Assembly (NCBI RefSeq): GCF_000421345.1
Contig: NZ_ATWV01000003.1
Span: forward strand, 186,001-250,000
Reading direction: 5' to 3'
Source: Treponema bryantii NK4A124
GTDB lineage: Bacteria > Spirochaetota > Spirochaetia > Treponematales > Treponemataceae
DNA: 64,000 bases
Below the pieces are notes generated by a model, which saw nothing but the letters and a program-made list of their open reading frames with translations, was not told the DNA's origin and did not search any database. The position numbers were made by a program, and so were the translations under genes. This document shows positions 17,829 to 26,900 of the stretch, one piece after another (positions within the stretch are counted from its first letter, which is position 1; each line of letters opens with the position of its first letter).

Positions 17829-18687
17829 TTACAAGCTTAGAAAGATTATCGTAAAGGTTACGGGCGTGCTCAAGAAGAGGTCCCGGCTTATTCTTAGAAG
17901 ATTTACCTAAACCGAAAATACGTGCAATTGCAGTTTTAGATTCACTAAGTTTTTTCAAGCGTAACTGAATATCATCCTGCTGGCCGTATTTATATTCAAG
18001 AAGACCGCAAAGATAAATTACGCCATCCCAGCCATAGTTCTTGTCAATGTCCGGGCCCATGTTATTTAAGGTAGAACTTTTTTCTACACGTTCAGTTTCG
18101 TTAATAACTGCCTGCTGGTAGAAGAAGAGAGCCTTGCTGTAGAACATTTTGGAAATAATATCAAAATTATGGTCTGCACAATGCTGGTTGATTTCTGCAG
18201 TAAGCCAGGCAAGGCGCAAAGTCAGAATTGCTTTTTTCATTGTAGGCAAAGTATATGCGCCCATATCGTCATAAGTCATAAGGGCCAGGTAATACATGGC
18301 TGTTCCATCATATAATGTACGTTCATGTTTAAGGTTAAAATAAGGGAAGATTTCTTCGCAGTTCTGCTTACGTTTTTCAGAATGTTCAAAAATTTTATCT
18401 GCATCTTCCTGATCAATTTTTTCTGTAAAATCATTCCAGAAGAAAGCTGTATAACAGTTAGGGCAAACTCCAATTTCATAAATAAGAGGATAGATACGAC
18501 CGAATTTAACTGAAGGTTCATAAATACGATGAAGCTCTTCTGTAAGTCCACCGGCAATCATACGTCCGTTACCGCTTCGCATAATTTCTCGTTCAAATTC
18601 TTTTTTGCAGACAGGACACTTTACCTTATCCTTTGACCAGTAAGAAATGCTGACTTTTTTTTCTGGACCATTTTTTTTAGCAGCCAT
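17812..18687 (-). CDS. DUF2225 zinc-ribbon protein
   Basis: 291 residues. The N-terminus has CPVC and CPNC pairs about 50 residues apart that can bind zinc, followed by helical repeats similar to TPRs; this matches the DUF2225 family, whose function is not established. It has a very strong ribosome site (AAGGAGGAGACGTT before ATG) and lies between acpS and truA. Confidence 0.75.
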   Translation of the reverse strand: MAAKKNGPEKKVSISYWSKDKVKCPVCKKEFEREIMRSGNGRMIAGGLTEELHRIYEPSVKFGRIYPLIYEIGVCPNCYTAFFWNDFTEKIDQEDADKIFEHSEKRKQNCEEIFPYFNLKHERTLYDGTAMYYLALMTYDDMGAYTLPTMKKAILTLRLAWLTAEINQHCADHNFDIISKMFYSKALFFYQQAVINETERVEKSSTLNNMGPDIDKNYGWDGVIYLCGLLEYKYGQQDDIQLRLKKLSESKTAIARIFGLGKSSKNKPGPLLEHARNLYDNLSKLVNDDEF

Positions 18688-18699
18688 AACGTCTCCTCC

Positions 18700-19074
18700 T
18701 TAAACTTTTTCTAAAATAACATAAGCAATCGCATACTCTTTTTCGTGACTTAAACTTACAAAAGCCTTGCACTGCCCAAGCCTTTCCTTCATTAGTGAAA
18801 GAGCGGCACCTTCTATATTCAGCAAAGGAGCTCCTTCGCTGTTATTTGTTATATATACATCTTTTAAATTGAAACCTGTAATTCCAGTTCCAAGCGCTTT
18901 TGAAAAAGCTTCTTTAGCAGCAAAGCGGGCTGCATAGTGCTGACATTTTGCAGAATCTGATTTTGCCGAAGACATTTCTTTTTCATTAAAAAAGCGCTGC
19001 AGCATTTCCGGATTTTTAATCCATTTTTCAAAACGCTTTACTTCTGTAATATCAGTTCCAATTCCTCCAATCAC
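18700..19074 (-). CDS. acpS: Holo-[acyl-carrier-protein] synthase
   Basis: 124 residues. Motifs GIGTDITEVKRFE at the start and RFAAKEAFSKALGTG in the middle are those of AcpS; Asp8 and the Glu of KEAF bind Mg and CoA. It transfers 4'-phosphopantetheine from CoA to the acyl carrier protein. The start codon is GTG at 19074, overlapping the ybbR stop by one base, with GGAG 8 nt upstream inside ybbR. Confidence 0.93.
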   Translation of the reverse strand: MIGGIGTDITEVKRFEKWIKNPEMLQRFFNEKEMSSAKSDSAKCQHYAARFAAKEAFSKALGTGITGFNLKDVYITNNSEGAPLLNIEGAALSLMKERLGQCKAFVSLSHEKEYAIAYVILEKV

Positions 19075-20054
19075 TATTCTGCTCCACCCTCTGCAGGCTC
19101 TGTATTTTCAAGAGGCTTACGAACGATAGTTAGTGTCAATTCATCATCAGATTTTTCAATAAGATTTAGATTTGATGGAAGAACATAACGCAGAGGAAGT
19201 TCATAAGTTCCAGGTTCATCAATATCACGGAGATTAACCTGAACAGCATGCTTTGAAAGAATGTAATCTTCAAGAACAGGCATTGAACCGGAAAGCTTGA
19301 TTGAAACAAGTGGCAGCTCTCCGGAAATTTCAAGTTCTTTATCAAGATTCAAAATCTCTACAGGAATTTCAGTGAAATCTCTTTCCATAATAACAGGCTT
19401 AACACTAATTGTAGCCCGGAAGTTTTCTTCATCAATTATAGAAATCAACTTATTTGTTTTCTGATATGAAGTTTCTGTTGAGAAGTTTGTTTCGGCATTT
19501 GAAACATTAATTCTTGTTGTATAAATTTTATCTATAGCATTTACAATAGATTCTGGACCGGAGATTTCAATGGTAGAAGGAGAAATATTAACAGAATCAA
19601 TTTCATATCCATGTGCAACTTCACCTACAATCGAAGGAGCCATTGGAAGGTACTTTGAAACCTTTTTATCAACATCAATTGTAATCGTATCATCCTTAAG
19701 TCTTACTTCAAAAGGATCATAAGCCATAAGATTTTCAGAAAGAGTAATTTTTACAGGCAAGGTATAAGAGCCCTTTGTTGTAATTGCATCGAGAGAAACT
19801 GAGGCTGTAATATCTGTCGCTAAAACGGATTTTATAATTTCATCGCTGGTTCTTACTACAACAGCAACTGAGCCTGGTACACTGCCAACATGCATTACAA
19901 TTCCATTTTCTTCAAGCTGAAGTGGAACAACAAAAGTCTTAGATTCAATTAAAGAAGCCTGATGAAAGAAATATAAAAAGATTGCAATTACAAGACATAC
20001 AACCTTAGAAGGCCATTTATCGAGGATTTTATCAAGCAAATGTTTTGTGTTCAT
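19074..20054 (-). CDS. YbbR-domain protein, likely CdaA regulator
   Basis: 326 residues. One N-terminal transmembrane helix (about 16-34) is followed by several YbbR-type beta repeats of about 80-90 residues (each with a pattern like VPLQLEENGI or IPVEILNLDKELEI), placing the bulk in the periplasm. In Firmicutes the equivalent protein (CdaR) modulates the diadenylate cyclase. Its start lies inside the end of cdaA (23-bp overlap), supporting the same partnership here. Confidence 0.85.
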   Translation of the reverse strand: MNTKHLLDKILDKWPSKVVCLVIAIFLYFFHQASLIESKTFVVPLQLEENGIVMHVGSVPGSVAVVVRTSDEIIKSVLATDITASVSLDAITTKGSYTLPVKITLSENLMAYDPFEVRLKDDTITIDVDKKVSKYLPMAPSIVGEVAHGYEIDSVNISPSTIEISGPESIVNAIDKIYTTRINVSNAETNFSTETSYQKTNKLISIIDEENFRATISVKPVIMERDFTEIPVEILNLDKELEISGELPLVSIKLSGSMPVLEDYILSKHAVQVNLRDIDEPGTYELPLRYVLPSNLNLIEKSDDELTLTIVRKPLENTEPAEGGAE

Positions 20055-20847
20055 CTACAGTATCCTCCAATACCTGAGCTTCCGAAGTAATTTCCAGAAG
20101 ATTTTCTAGAATTTTTCGAACTTCTTCGAGGCTTAAGTCGTAATTTAATTTTGAATCGTAGGCAAGACTAAGGGCACCGGTCTCTTCTGAAACAACAAGT
20201 ACAACTGCATCAGAGACTTCGGAAAGTCCAAGGGCCGCACGGTGACGGGTACCAAAGGTCTTTTTGATTGTGTAGTTTTCTGAAGTTGGAAGAAAGCATC
20301 CGGCTGCAATCAGCTTACCGCCCTGAATAAAACAGGCACCATCATGAAGCGATGTATCCTTACCAAAAATTGTCATAAGAAGGCTAGAAGAAAGATCTGC
20401 ATTCAAGCGGGTTCCTGTCTGAATGATATTTTCAAGCTGAGTATGGCGCATGAAAACTGCAAGCATACCACGCTTCTGCTGAGAAAGCATTTCGGCGGCA
20501 ATAAGGACAGCATCTACGTAAGTGTGGCGGGAACGAGTACCAAAAGCGAACCAGCCGTTCTGGCCAATGCGGATAAAAAGCTTTCGGATTTCCGGCTGGA
20601 AAATAAGGGCAAAGCCGATTACAAGAGCCGGAGCGATAATATTCATGAGCCAGAGGATTGTCTGAAGCTTTAAGAGAACGGCAAGACCATATACAATTAC
20701 GACAATCAGAAGCGATTTAAGCATCTGTACGCCGTTTGTTTTTGAGATAAAATCGTATGCTTTATACAGAATGAATGTCATTACGGCAATATCAAGAAAT
20801 GGCCGTATGAAATCATAAAGGTATAGAATTCTGTCAAAACCGAGCAT
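20032..20847 (-). CDS. cdaA: Diadenylate cyclase CdaA
   Basis: 271 residues. Three membrane helices (about 15-32, 42-60, 66-84) are followed by a DAC domain with the catalytic DGA (D169-A171) and RHR (201-203) motifs. It makes cyclic di-AMP from two ATP, a second messenger that in other bacteria controls potassium, osmolyte and cell-wall balance. First gene of the cdaA-ybbR-acpS-DUF2225-truA operon; the ribosome site GGAG lies 4 nt before the ATG, just after two back-to-back palindromes. Confidence 0.93.
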   Translation of the reverse strand: MLGFDRILYLYDFIRPFLDIAVMTFILYKAYDFISKTNGVQMLKSLLIVVIVYGLAVLLKLQTILWLMNIIAPALVIGFALIFQPEIRKLFIRIGQNGWFAFGTRSRHTYVDAVLIAAEMLSQQKRGMLAVFMRHTQLENIIQTGTRLNADLSSSLLMTIFGKDTSLHDGACFIQGGKLIAAGCFLPTSENYTIKKTFGTRHRAALGLSEVSDAVVLVVSEETGALSLAYDSKLNYDLSLEEVRKILENLLEITSEAQVLEDTVDEHKTFA

Positions 20848-20858
20848 AATACTCCGAT

Positions 20859-20895
20859 GGTGGTTTCGATACGGCCTTCGGCCTACTCAACCACC
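20859..20895 (-). repeat. Palindromic element A8
   Basis: Outer stem GGTGGTT/AACCACC, inner stem GGCC/GGCC, loop TTC. Directly abuts A9 in inverted orientation, so the two form a 79-bp composite just upstream of cdaA. Confidence 0.88.
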
Positions 20896-20937
20896 GGTGG
20901 TTGAGTGCCGCACATAGTGCGGTGTATCGAAACCACC
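20896..20937 (+). repeat. Palindromic element A9
   Basis: Outer stem GGTGGTT/AACCACC, inner stem CCGCAC/GTGCGG with loop ATA; among the longest inner stems in the family. Confidence 0.88.
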
Positions 20938-20962
20938 ATTTAGATTTAACTATTATACTACA

Positions 20963-21808
20963 TTATCGGAGATTTTTCATCACATTTAGAGTGTCAATTG
21001 CGGCAGAAACGTCGTGAACACGGATTATTTTTGCGCCTCTTTGAACGCTTATGAGGTCTGCGGCTAAGGTACCGGCAAGACGTTCTTCTGTAGTACGGCC
21101 GGTCATGTCGCCGATGCAGCGTTTACGGGAAAGAGCCATAAGCACCGGATAACGGCCTGCACAGATTGAAAGAGGCTGACTTATAAGTGCAAGATTTTCT
21201 TCCAGACTTTTTCCAAAGCCGATTCCAGGGTCTAAAATGATTTTATCTGATGCAACTCCATTTGAAATACAGAAGATTGCCCTCTGACCAAGAAAATCAG
21301 ATACTTCCTTAATGGAAGCTGGACCTGTATGCATTAAAATTACAGAAGCACCGGTTTTAGCAAGATATTCGGCAGCATAAATAGAAGGCTCTCCATGAGC
21401 AGCGGCTGTGCCGTCGGCAGATTTTTCGTCATCTCCATCGGGCTTGCAACTTCCGCTTAAGGCCGTTATGTCGTTCCAGATGTCTGCACCTGCTGCAAAG
21501 GCCGCCTTAAAAACTTTGAGCTTATTTGTGTCTATAGAAATTGGAATTGAAGATACTTTGCGAACTGCTTCAATTACCGGAATAATTCTGTTTATTTCTT
21601 CTTCGGCGATAATTGGTGTGTAGCCCGGCCGGGTAGACTCACCGCCAATGTCCAGAATATCAGCTCCCTCGTCAATCAGCTGAAGGGCCCGGTCTATTCC
21701 GCCACGGCTTTCTTCAAAAAAAGAATCCGGGGTGGCATTAACTATACCCATTACAAAGGCAGGGCGTTCAGTTACGGCTCTTTTTAAGCCAAGTTTTAAT
21801 TGCAGCAT
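20963..21808 (-). CDS. folP: Dihydropteroate synthase
   Basis: 281 residues. The motif GIVNATPDSFFEE (about 21-33) and the DIGGESTRPGYTPI block are DHPS signatures; NDITALSG and LDPGIGFGKSLEENL follow. It joins p-aminobenzoate to the pterin pyrophosphate in folate synthesis and is the sulfonamide target. A Ser/Asp-rich stretch (about residues 130-148) is longer than usual between two strands. Overlaps the dxs stop by 13 bp. Confidence 0.94.
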   Translation of the reverse strand: MLQLKLGLKRAVTERPAFVMGIVNATPDSFFEESRGGIDRALQLIDEGADILDIGGESTRPGYTPIIAEEEINRIIPVIEAVRKVSSIPISIDTNKLKVFKAAFAAGADIWNDITALSGSCKPDGDDEKSADGTAAAHGEPSIYAAEYLAKTGASVILMHTGPASIKEVSDFLGQRAIFCISNGVASDKIILDPGIGFGKSLEENLALISQPLSICAGRYPVLMALSRKRCIGDMTGRTTEERLAGTLAADLISVQRGAKIIRVHDVSAAIDTLNVMKNLR

Positions 21809-23697
21809 TCTTTTACCGCCTTTTTGATGTGAGAAGGAGAAAGGCCTGCCATTTCAAGCACTTCTTCACGGCTTCCATGATTATAGAATTTATCTTCAAA
21901 ACCAAGTACACGGGTATTTGTCTGGCCTTTTTCTGCAAGCAGGCCTGCAAGGTATTGGCCCATACCGCCAATCACTACACCGTCTTCAACAAAAACAACT
22001 CCGCTATAGCGTCCGGCAAGCTCAAGGAAATAGCTTTCGTCAAAAGGTTTAATAAAACGTAAAAGATAAATATCAGCATAGCCACCGTCAAGAAGAACTG
22101 CGCGCACAGCTTTCTGAACCTCACTGTACATACCGCCTGTTGCAACTACGAGGATCTTTTTCTTTTTTGCTTCAAGCTCTGCTTCGCTGATGTTTTCTAT
22201 AGGAAACTCTGTGCAAGGAATAAAAATCCCACGGCCAAGCTCCACCGGCTGACTCATCTGAGGCACTTCTGTAGGACAGGTTAGTTTTGGATAACGGATT
22301 ACTACGCTGGTTCCCTTCTCTACTGCCCATTCAAAGCAAAGGCGTAAATCTGCAGCGCTGCAAACTGTCATAAGTTCAAGTTCCGGTATAGGACGGAAAA
22401 GTGCAATATCATAAATTCCCTGATGGGTTACTCCATCACTTGGAACTGCCCCTGCCCTGTCCAGCATAAAAATTGCATGAGATTTCTGCAGGGCAATATC
22501 ATGAATCATCTGGTCTACAGAACGCTGAATAAAAGTAGAATAAATACAGACAACAGGAACCTTTCCGCCTTTGGCAAGACCACCGGCAAAGGTTACTGCA
22601 TGCTCTTCTGCAATTCCAACATCAAAAAAACGGTCAGGATATTTATGTGAAAAAGCAGAAAGGCCGGTTCCCTTTGCCATAGCGGCAGTTATTGCTACAA
22701 GGTCGCGGTTTTTCTCGCCCTCTTCCACCATCAGATTACTGAAGGCTTCTGTAAAGCTTTCTGTATCAAATTTTTCTACAGTACCATCGCTGATCTGGAA
22801 AGGACCAATTCCATGGAAAAGTTCCGGATTATTTTCTGCAGGACTGTAGCCCTTACCTTTTTTTGTAACTACATGAACAACAACAGGCCTGTGAAGCTTA
22901 CTTACACGGCGAAGCTCACGTTCAAGAGCAGCTTCGTTATGACCATCAAGAGGGCCAACATATTCAAAACCAAAATCAACAAAAAGATTATTTGTGAGGA
23001 ACATTCCTTTTATGGCACGCTTTAAACGGAAAATCAATTTTTCGAGGCGATGACCAAGATATGGAATTTTATCTACCGCCTTGTCTACACGGTAGCGGAA
23101 GGTCTGATAACCTGCAGTCATGGTAAGACGGCTGAGGTAGCGGGAAAGAGAGCCGGTATTGTGGTCAATTGACATCTGATTATCATTGAGAACAACTATA
23201 AGATTTTTACAGAGCTGGCCCGCATGAGAAAGGCCTTCAAAAGCCATACCGCCTGTAAGGGCGCCGTCACCGATTACGGCAATTACCTTGCCTTTTTCAC
23301 CGTTGAGCTCGCGGGCTGTAAGAAGGCCCAGAGCCGAAGAAATTGAAGTTGATGAATGACCGTTTATAAAGTAATCGTGAGGGCTTTCGTTTTTGTTTGT
23401 AAAGCCGGAAAGTCCACCAGCCTTGCGCAGGGTTGGAAATTCTTCATAACGGCCAGTAAGAAGCTTGTGAGTATAGCACTGGTGGCTTACATCAAAGACA
23501 ATTGCATCCTGAGGGCTGTTGAAAACACGGTGTAACGCAATGGTCAGTTCGACAACACCAAGATTACTTGCAAGGTGGCCGCCATTTTTACCAACAACAT
23601 TTATTATAGTTGTGCGGATTTCCTGGGCCAGCTGCTTGAGTTCTTTTTGAGAAAGCTTTTTGATGTCTACCGGCGAATGAATTTTTGATAGAAGAAT
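21796..23697 (-). CDS. dxs: 1-deoxy-D-xylulose-5-phosphate synthase
   Basis: About 633 residues. Signatures include NGGHLASNLGVVELT, the thiamine-diphosphate motif GDGALTGGMAFEG...LNDNQMSI and the HGIGPF segment. It condenses pyruvate and glyceraldehyde 3-phosphate, the first step of the MEP isoprenoid pathway. The start is uncertain. No ATG, GTG or TTG precedes the conserved N-terminus except a TTG at 23751 inside palindrome A10. ATT at 23697 has AAGAGG 6 nt upstream and gives the typical start (M)LLSKIHSPVDIKKLS; I prefer it. Overlaps folP. Confidence 0.92.
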   Translation of the reverse strand: MLLSKIHSPVDIKKLSQKELKQLAQEIRTTIINVVGKNGGHLASNLGVVELTIALHRVFNSPQDAIVFDVSHQCYTHKLLTGRYEEFPTLRKAGGLSGFTNKNESPHDYFINGHSSTSISSALGLLTARELNGEKGKVIAVIGDGALTGGMAFEGLSHAGQLCKNLIVVLNDNQMSIDHNTGSLSRYLSRLTMTAGYQTFRYRVDKAVDKIPYLGHRLEKLIFRLKRAIKGMFLTNNLFVDFGFEYVGPLDGHNEAALERELRRVSKLHRPVVVHVVTKKGKGYSPAENNPELFHGIGPFQISDGTVEKFDTESFTEAFSNLMVEEGEKNRDLVAITAAMAKGTGLSAFSHKYPDRFFDVGIAEEHAVTFAGGLAKGGKVPVVCIYSTFIQRSVDQMIHDIALQKSHAIFMLDRAGAVPSDGVTHQGIYDIALFRPIPELELMTVCSAADLRLCFEWAVEKGTSVVIRYPKLTCPTEVPQMSQPVELGRGIFIPCTEFPIENISEAELEAKKKKILVVATGGMYSEVQKAVRAVLLDGGYADIYLLRFIKPFDESYFLELAGRYSGVVFVEDGVVIGGMGQYLAGLLAEKGQTNTRVLGFEDKFYNHGSREEVLEMAGLSPSHIKKAVKECCN

Positions 23698-23719
23698 AAT
23701 TGACCTCTTAATAAACTGC

Positions 23720-23756
23720 GGTGGTTTCGATACGGCCTGCGGCCTACTCAACCACC
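23720..23756 (-). repeat. Palindromic element A10
   Basis: Outer stem GGTGGTT/AACCACC, inner stem GGCC/GGCC, loop TGC. Lies directly upstream of dxs and supplies the only conventional (TTG) start codon in that frame. Confidence 0.87.
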
Positions 23757-23767
23757 TTCTGTAGTGT

Positions 23768-23797
23768 AAAAAAAAGACCGCGTATAACGCGGTCTTT
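23768..23797 (-). terminator. Rho-independent terminator after the mS38-like gene
   Basis: Perfect 10-bp stem AAAGACCGCG/CGCGGTCTTT with a 5-nt loop, followed on the minus strand by a run of Ts (As at 23768-23775 on the plus strand). It is 24 bp past the stop of the small ribosomal protein gene and separates it from dxs. Confidence 0.88.
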
Positions 23798-23821
23798 CAA
23801 CACATAGTCTCGACCTAAAAA

Positions 23822-23911
23822 CTACTTGCTCTTATGTCGATTACGTCTAAGCATCTTCTTTCGCTTATGTGTCGCCATCTTCTGGCGCTTTCTTTTCTTT
23901 CCACAAGGCAC
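23822..23911 (-). CDS. AURKAIP1/COX24 (mS38/bS22-type) small ribosomal protein
   Basis: Only 29 residues with a GTG start: (M)PCGKKRKRQKMATHKRKK followed by MLRRNRHKSK. The composition (about half Lys/Arg, with His) and the KMATHKRKK core match the AURKAIP1/COX24 family, whose members bind the small ribosomal subunit in mitochondria and some bacteria. A strong ribosome site AAGGAG lies 7 nt before the GTG, and a clean terminator follows, so it is a monocistronic gene. Too short for ordinary gene calling. Confidence 0.8.
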   Translation of the reverse strand: MPCGKKRKRQKMATHKRKKMLRRNRHKSK

Positions 23912-23993
23912 GATGGCACTCCTTAAAACTTATATAAGTTTTTATATTATGCAGATTTTGGCAGGTTGTGTCAATAGTTTAGAGCTCTAATTA

Positions 23994-26900
23994 TTAAAAC
24001 TCACGGATAGAACGAACAATCCTTGCGGTTTCGGTCTTAGGGTCTTGGCTACATATTCCAATACCGAAACTGAAATAGTATGCGTAACCAGCTTCGGCAG
24101 CGTTCTCAGAAGCGTACTGTGACGACGACCAGCATGCTGATGATCCAATCTGATCCCCTCCAAGAGCTTGAATTGCTGTATCTATATCGAACACTTTACC
24201 TGTTCCCTTGCCTTTTGCAAAAATCTCAAATAATTCTGCAAGACTTGGAAGATACCAGCCATCTTCACAGGCTGTTCCACTTATATTAGTATCAGTAACA
24301 TCTTTATAATTTTTTGCACACTTGAAAGCAGGATATTTATCAAGATCTGTAGTATCATCATCAGAGTCTAATTCAATACCAATTAGTTTTAAATTATTTG
24401 AACCGTTCTTTGTTGCGCCAGATGCAAAAGTATAATTACCTGCACTTCCACCTGCATTAGGCGGGCATTGAATTCTGGTAATATTAACAGAATTCGCATT
24501 TGCAGATTCAAGACACCATGCTTGTCCACTCACACGCTTCAATCCCACACCAAGAGTTCGTACTTTAGTTGTATTACCACTGTTATTAAGTCCTGTGCCC
24601 TTGTAGTATATTAAGGCAGCAGCATTAGAAATCTGAGTAGGTGTAAGAGACATGCCGCTTGTGTACGGAGTTGCAGAACCGTCATTAAATACTATATCGC
24701 CGACTTCTTTATAGACCGAAGGCAGCTTACTTCCAACATACTGGGCACCGCGGACAACACGGAAGCCCATATCTGCATTTCTGTCATTTGGAGCACTACT
24801 TCCCCTGTTATAAACTGGACTTTGAGTTACAGCGCCAGACCATCCGCCACCTTTTGTTACTCTACATTTATTAGTTTTAGCTGGATAATCTGGATAGCAA
24901 CCTGAAGTTGGAGTATCTAATGGAATCCAGTCCCCTCCATTTTCTTCTTTATTCGAATGCCAGTCGTTTGTCCATTCCCAAACGTTACCGCTCATATCGT
25001 AAAGATTAAAACCATTTGGTGCTAACTGTTTTACCTTATTCACACCTGATGATTTTCCATACCAGGCAACGTCACTTGCAGTATTACTTCCGCTGTAAGT
25101 ATAGCTTGAAGCCGTAAGATCTCCTCCACGGGCCAGGTATTCCCATTCAATTTCGGTAGGAAGGCGCCAGCCGTTTTTATCAGCCAGTATTGTTACATCC
25201 CAGGTACAGCCAGAAGGTGCACAATAACCTTCAGTTGAATTGCCATCAATGCCCGTCCACTGAGCAGGATTTGTTTTACCTCCAACCACATAAACAGGCT
25301 CGTAGCCTTCATCAATACTGCGAAGGTTACAATAAATAATAGCATCATACCAGCTGACCTTATATACAGGATAATAATCGCCTTTTCCAATAGCAGTTGT
25401 TGGCTCACAACCACTGAAATACTTGCAGTAGAGTTCATATTCGCCCTGGGTTGTTTCGTGGTCGCTTGCAACAATACCTTTGATATTTCCTATCTTTCGG
25501 TTTTGCTTAAATACTTCTGAAATTTGTGTTGAACCATTAAAAGAACCTGCTGTTGAAGCCGGATATGCAAAGGCAACAGCCTCCTGAAGGCCACCAGTAG
25601 AAGTAAAAACCCAGGTTGTAGTCGGATTTTCAGCATCTTGTATTAAAGTGAATTTTTTAAGCTCTTTTCTTAGTGTTGTATTGGTTACGCTGGAATCAAG
25701 AGTGATAAGTGTTGGACATGAAGTATTATACCAGCAAGGAGTAACAGCTCCAACTATTCCGCCTGCTTCTTCCGGAGGCGTAAGTTTACTTTTTATTATT
25801 ATACTATCAGCAAGAGTTACACGATTATGAATATCATTTTTGCCAGGTCCAAACTCACCTTCTACACCATAAGGGATATAAACAGAACCACTGATTTCGA
25901 AAGTCCCTTGCTGTATACCAATAGCACCACCTGCAGTTGATGAATTATTACTGATAATACCATTTTTAAAAGAAAGCCTGCAATCTTGTGGAATATAAAA
26001 GCCTCCTCCACAAGTGGCAGAATTGTTATATAATATTTTTGTGTCTTCAACTTCTACAATACAATTATTACAGGGGTTTATTCCTCCTCCATACTGATTT
26101 GAAGAATTGTGAGATATTTCACAATTAATTACTTTAACAGTGGCGGTGGAAGACGAAATATAAAGTCCTCCCCCATAAGTATTCTGATAAAGTTTACAGC
26201 TATCAATTGTAATTTCTCCTGAATTAATATTATCTAGGCAGATACCACCATAACGCCCTCCAGTTATCTGAAGATTTTTTATTGTAATATCGGACCTGTT
26301 TATGCTTAAAGCAGGAATCATGCTGGTACCTGCCGGATTTTGTATTATATCTGTGTCAAAAGAGCTGGCTCCTTCAATTGTAATTGTCTTAGCTCCAAGG
26401 GAAGAGTTAATCTGTACTGATTCTTCTACACTTCCACATACAATAATTCTGTAATCATTTGTAGAAGAAGTACATTTTGCAAGTGCTGCATTAATAGTAC
26501 TAAAAGGATTTTTTATAGAGCCTGGAATTGATGTTGTGTCTATTGATACTCCGCCGGTAGCATAAGGCCCGGATGGATTTGTACCTTTTACGTAAAACCT
26601 AACTCCCGGAGTAATTGTAATGGACAAGGTTTGATTTTTACTGCCATCACTTAAGTACCAGCGGTTAGTTGTAATGCCCGGCCATACATTTATGATTTCT
26701 TCTCTGTAATCGGGATTTGATTGTACAGTACCGCCAGTGCCATCATTACCGTCTTTATATATGAAGATTCTGGCGGTATATTTTCCAGGTGCAATTCCGG
26801 CTGCAACTGTTTGAATTGAACGGGCATTATCTGTGCTGCCACTTATTTCTATAGCCATACCGGAATCTGCTGCACCACTTACAAGAACCGGGGTGGCACT

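Noticed and set aside
23749-23751. TTG in palindrome A10 as the dxs start
   Set aside because: It would add a repeat-encoded leader absent from Dxs; the same repeat-derived leaders precede ligA, araD and the 49.5-kb membrane protein, where better internal starts exist.
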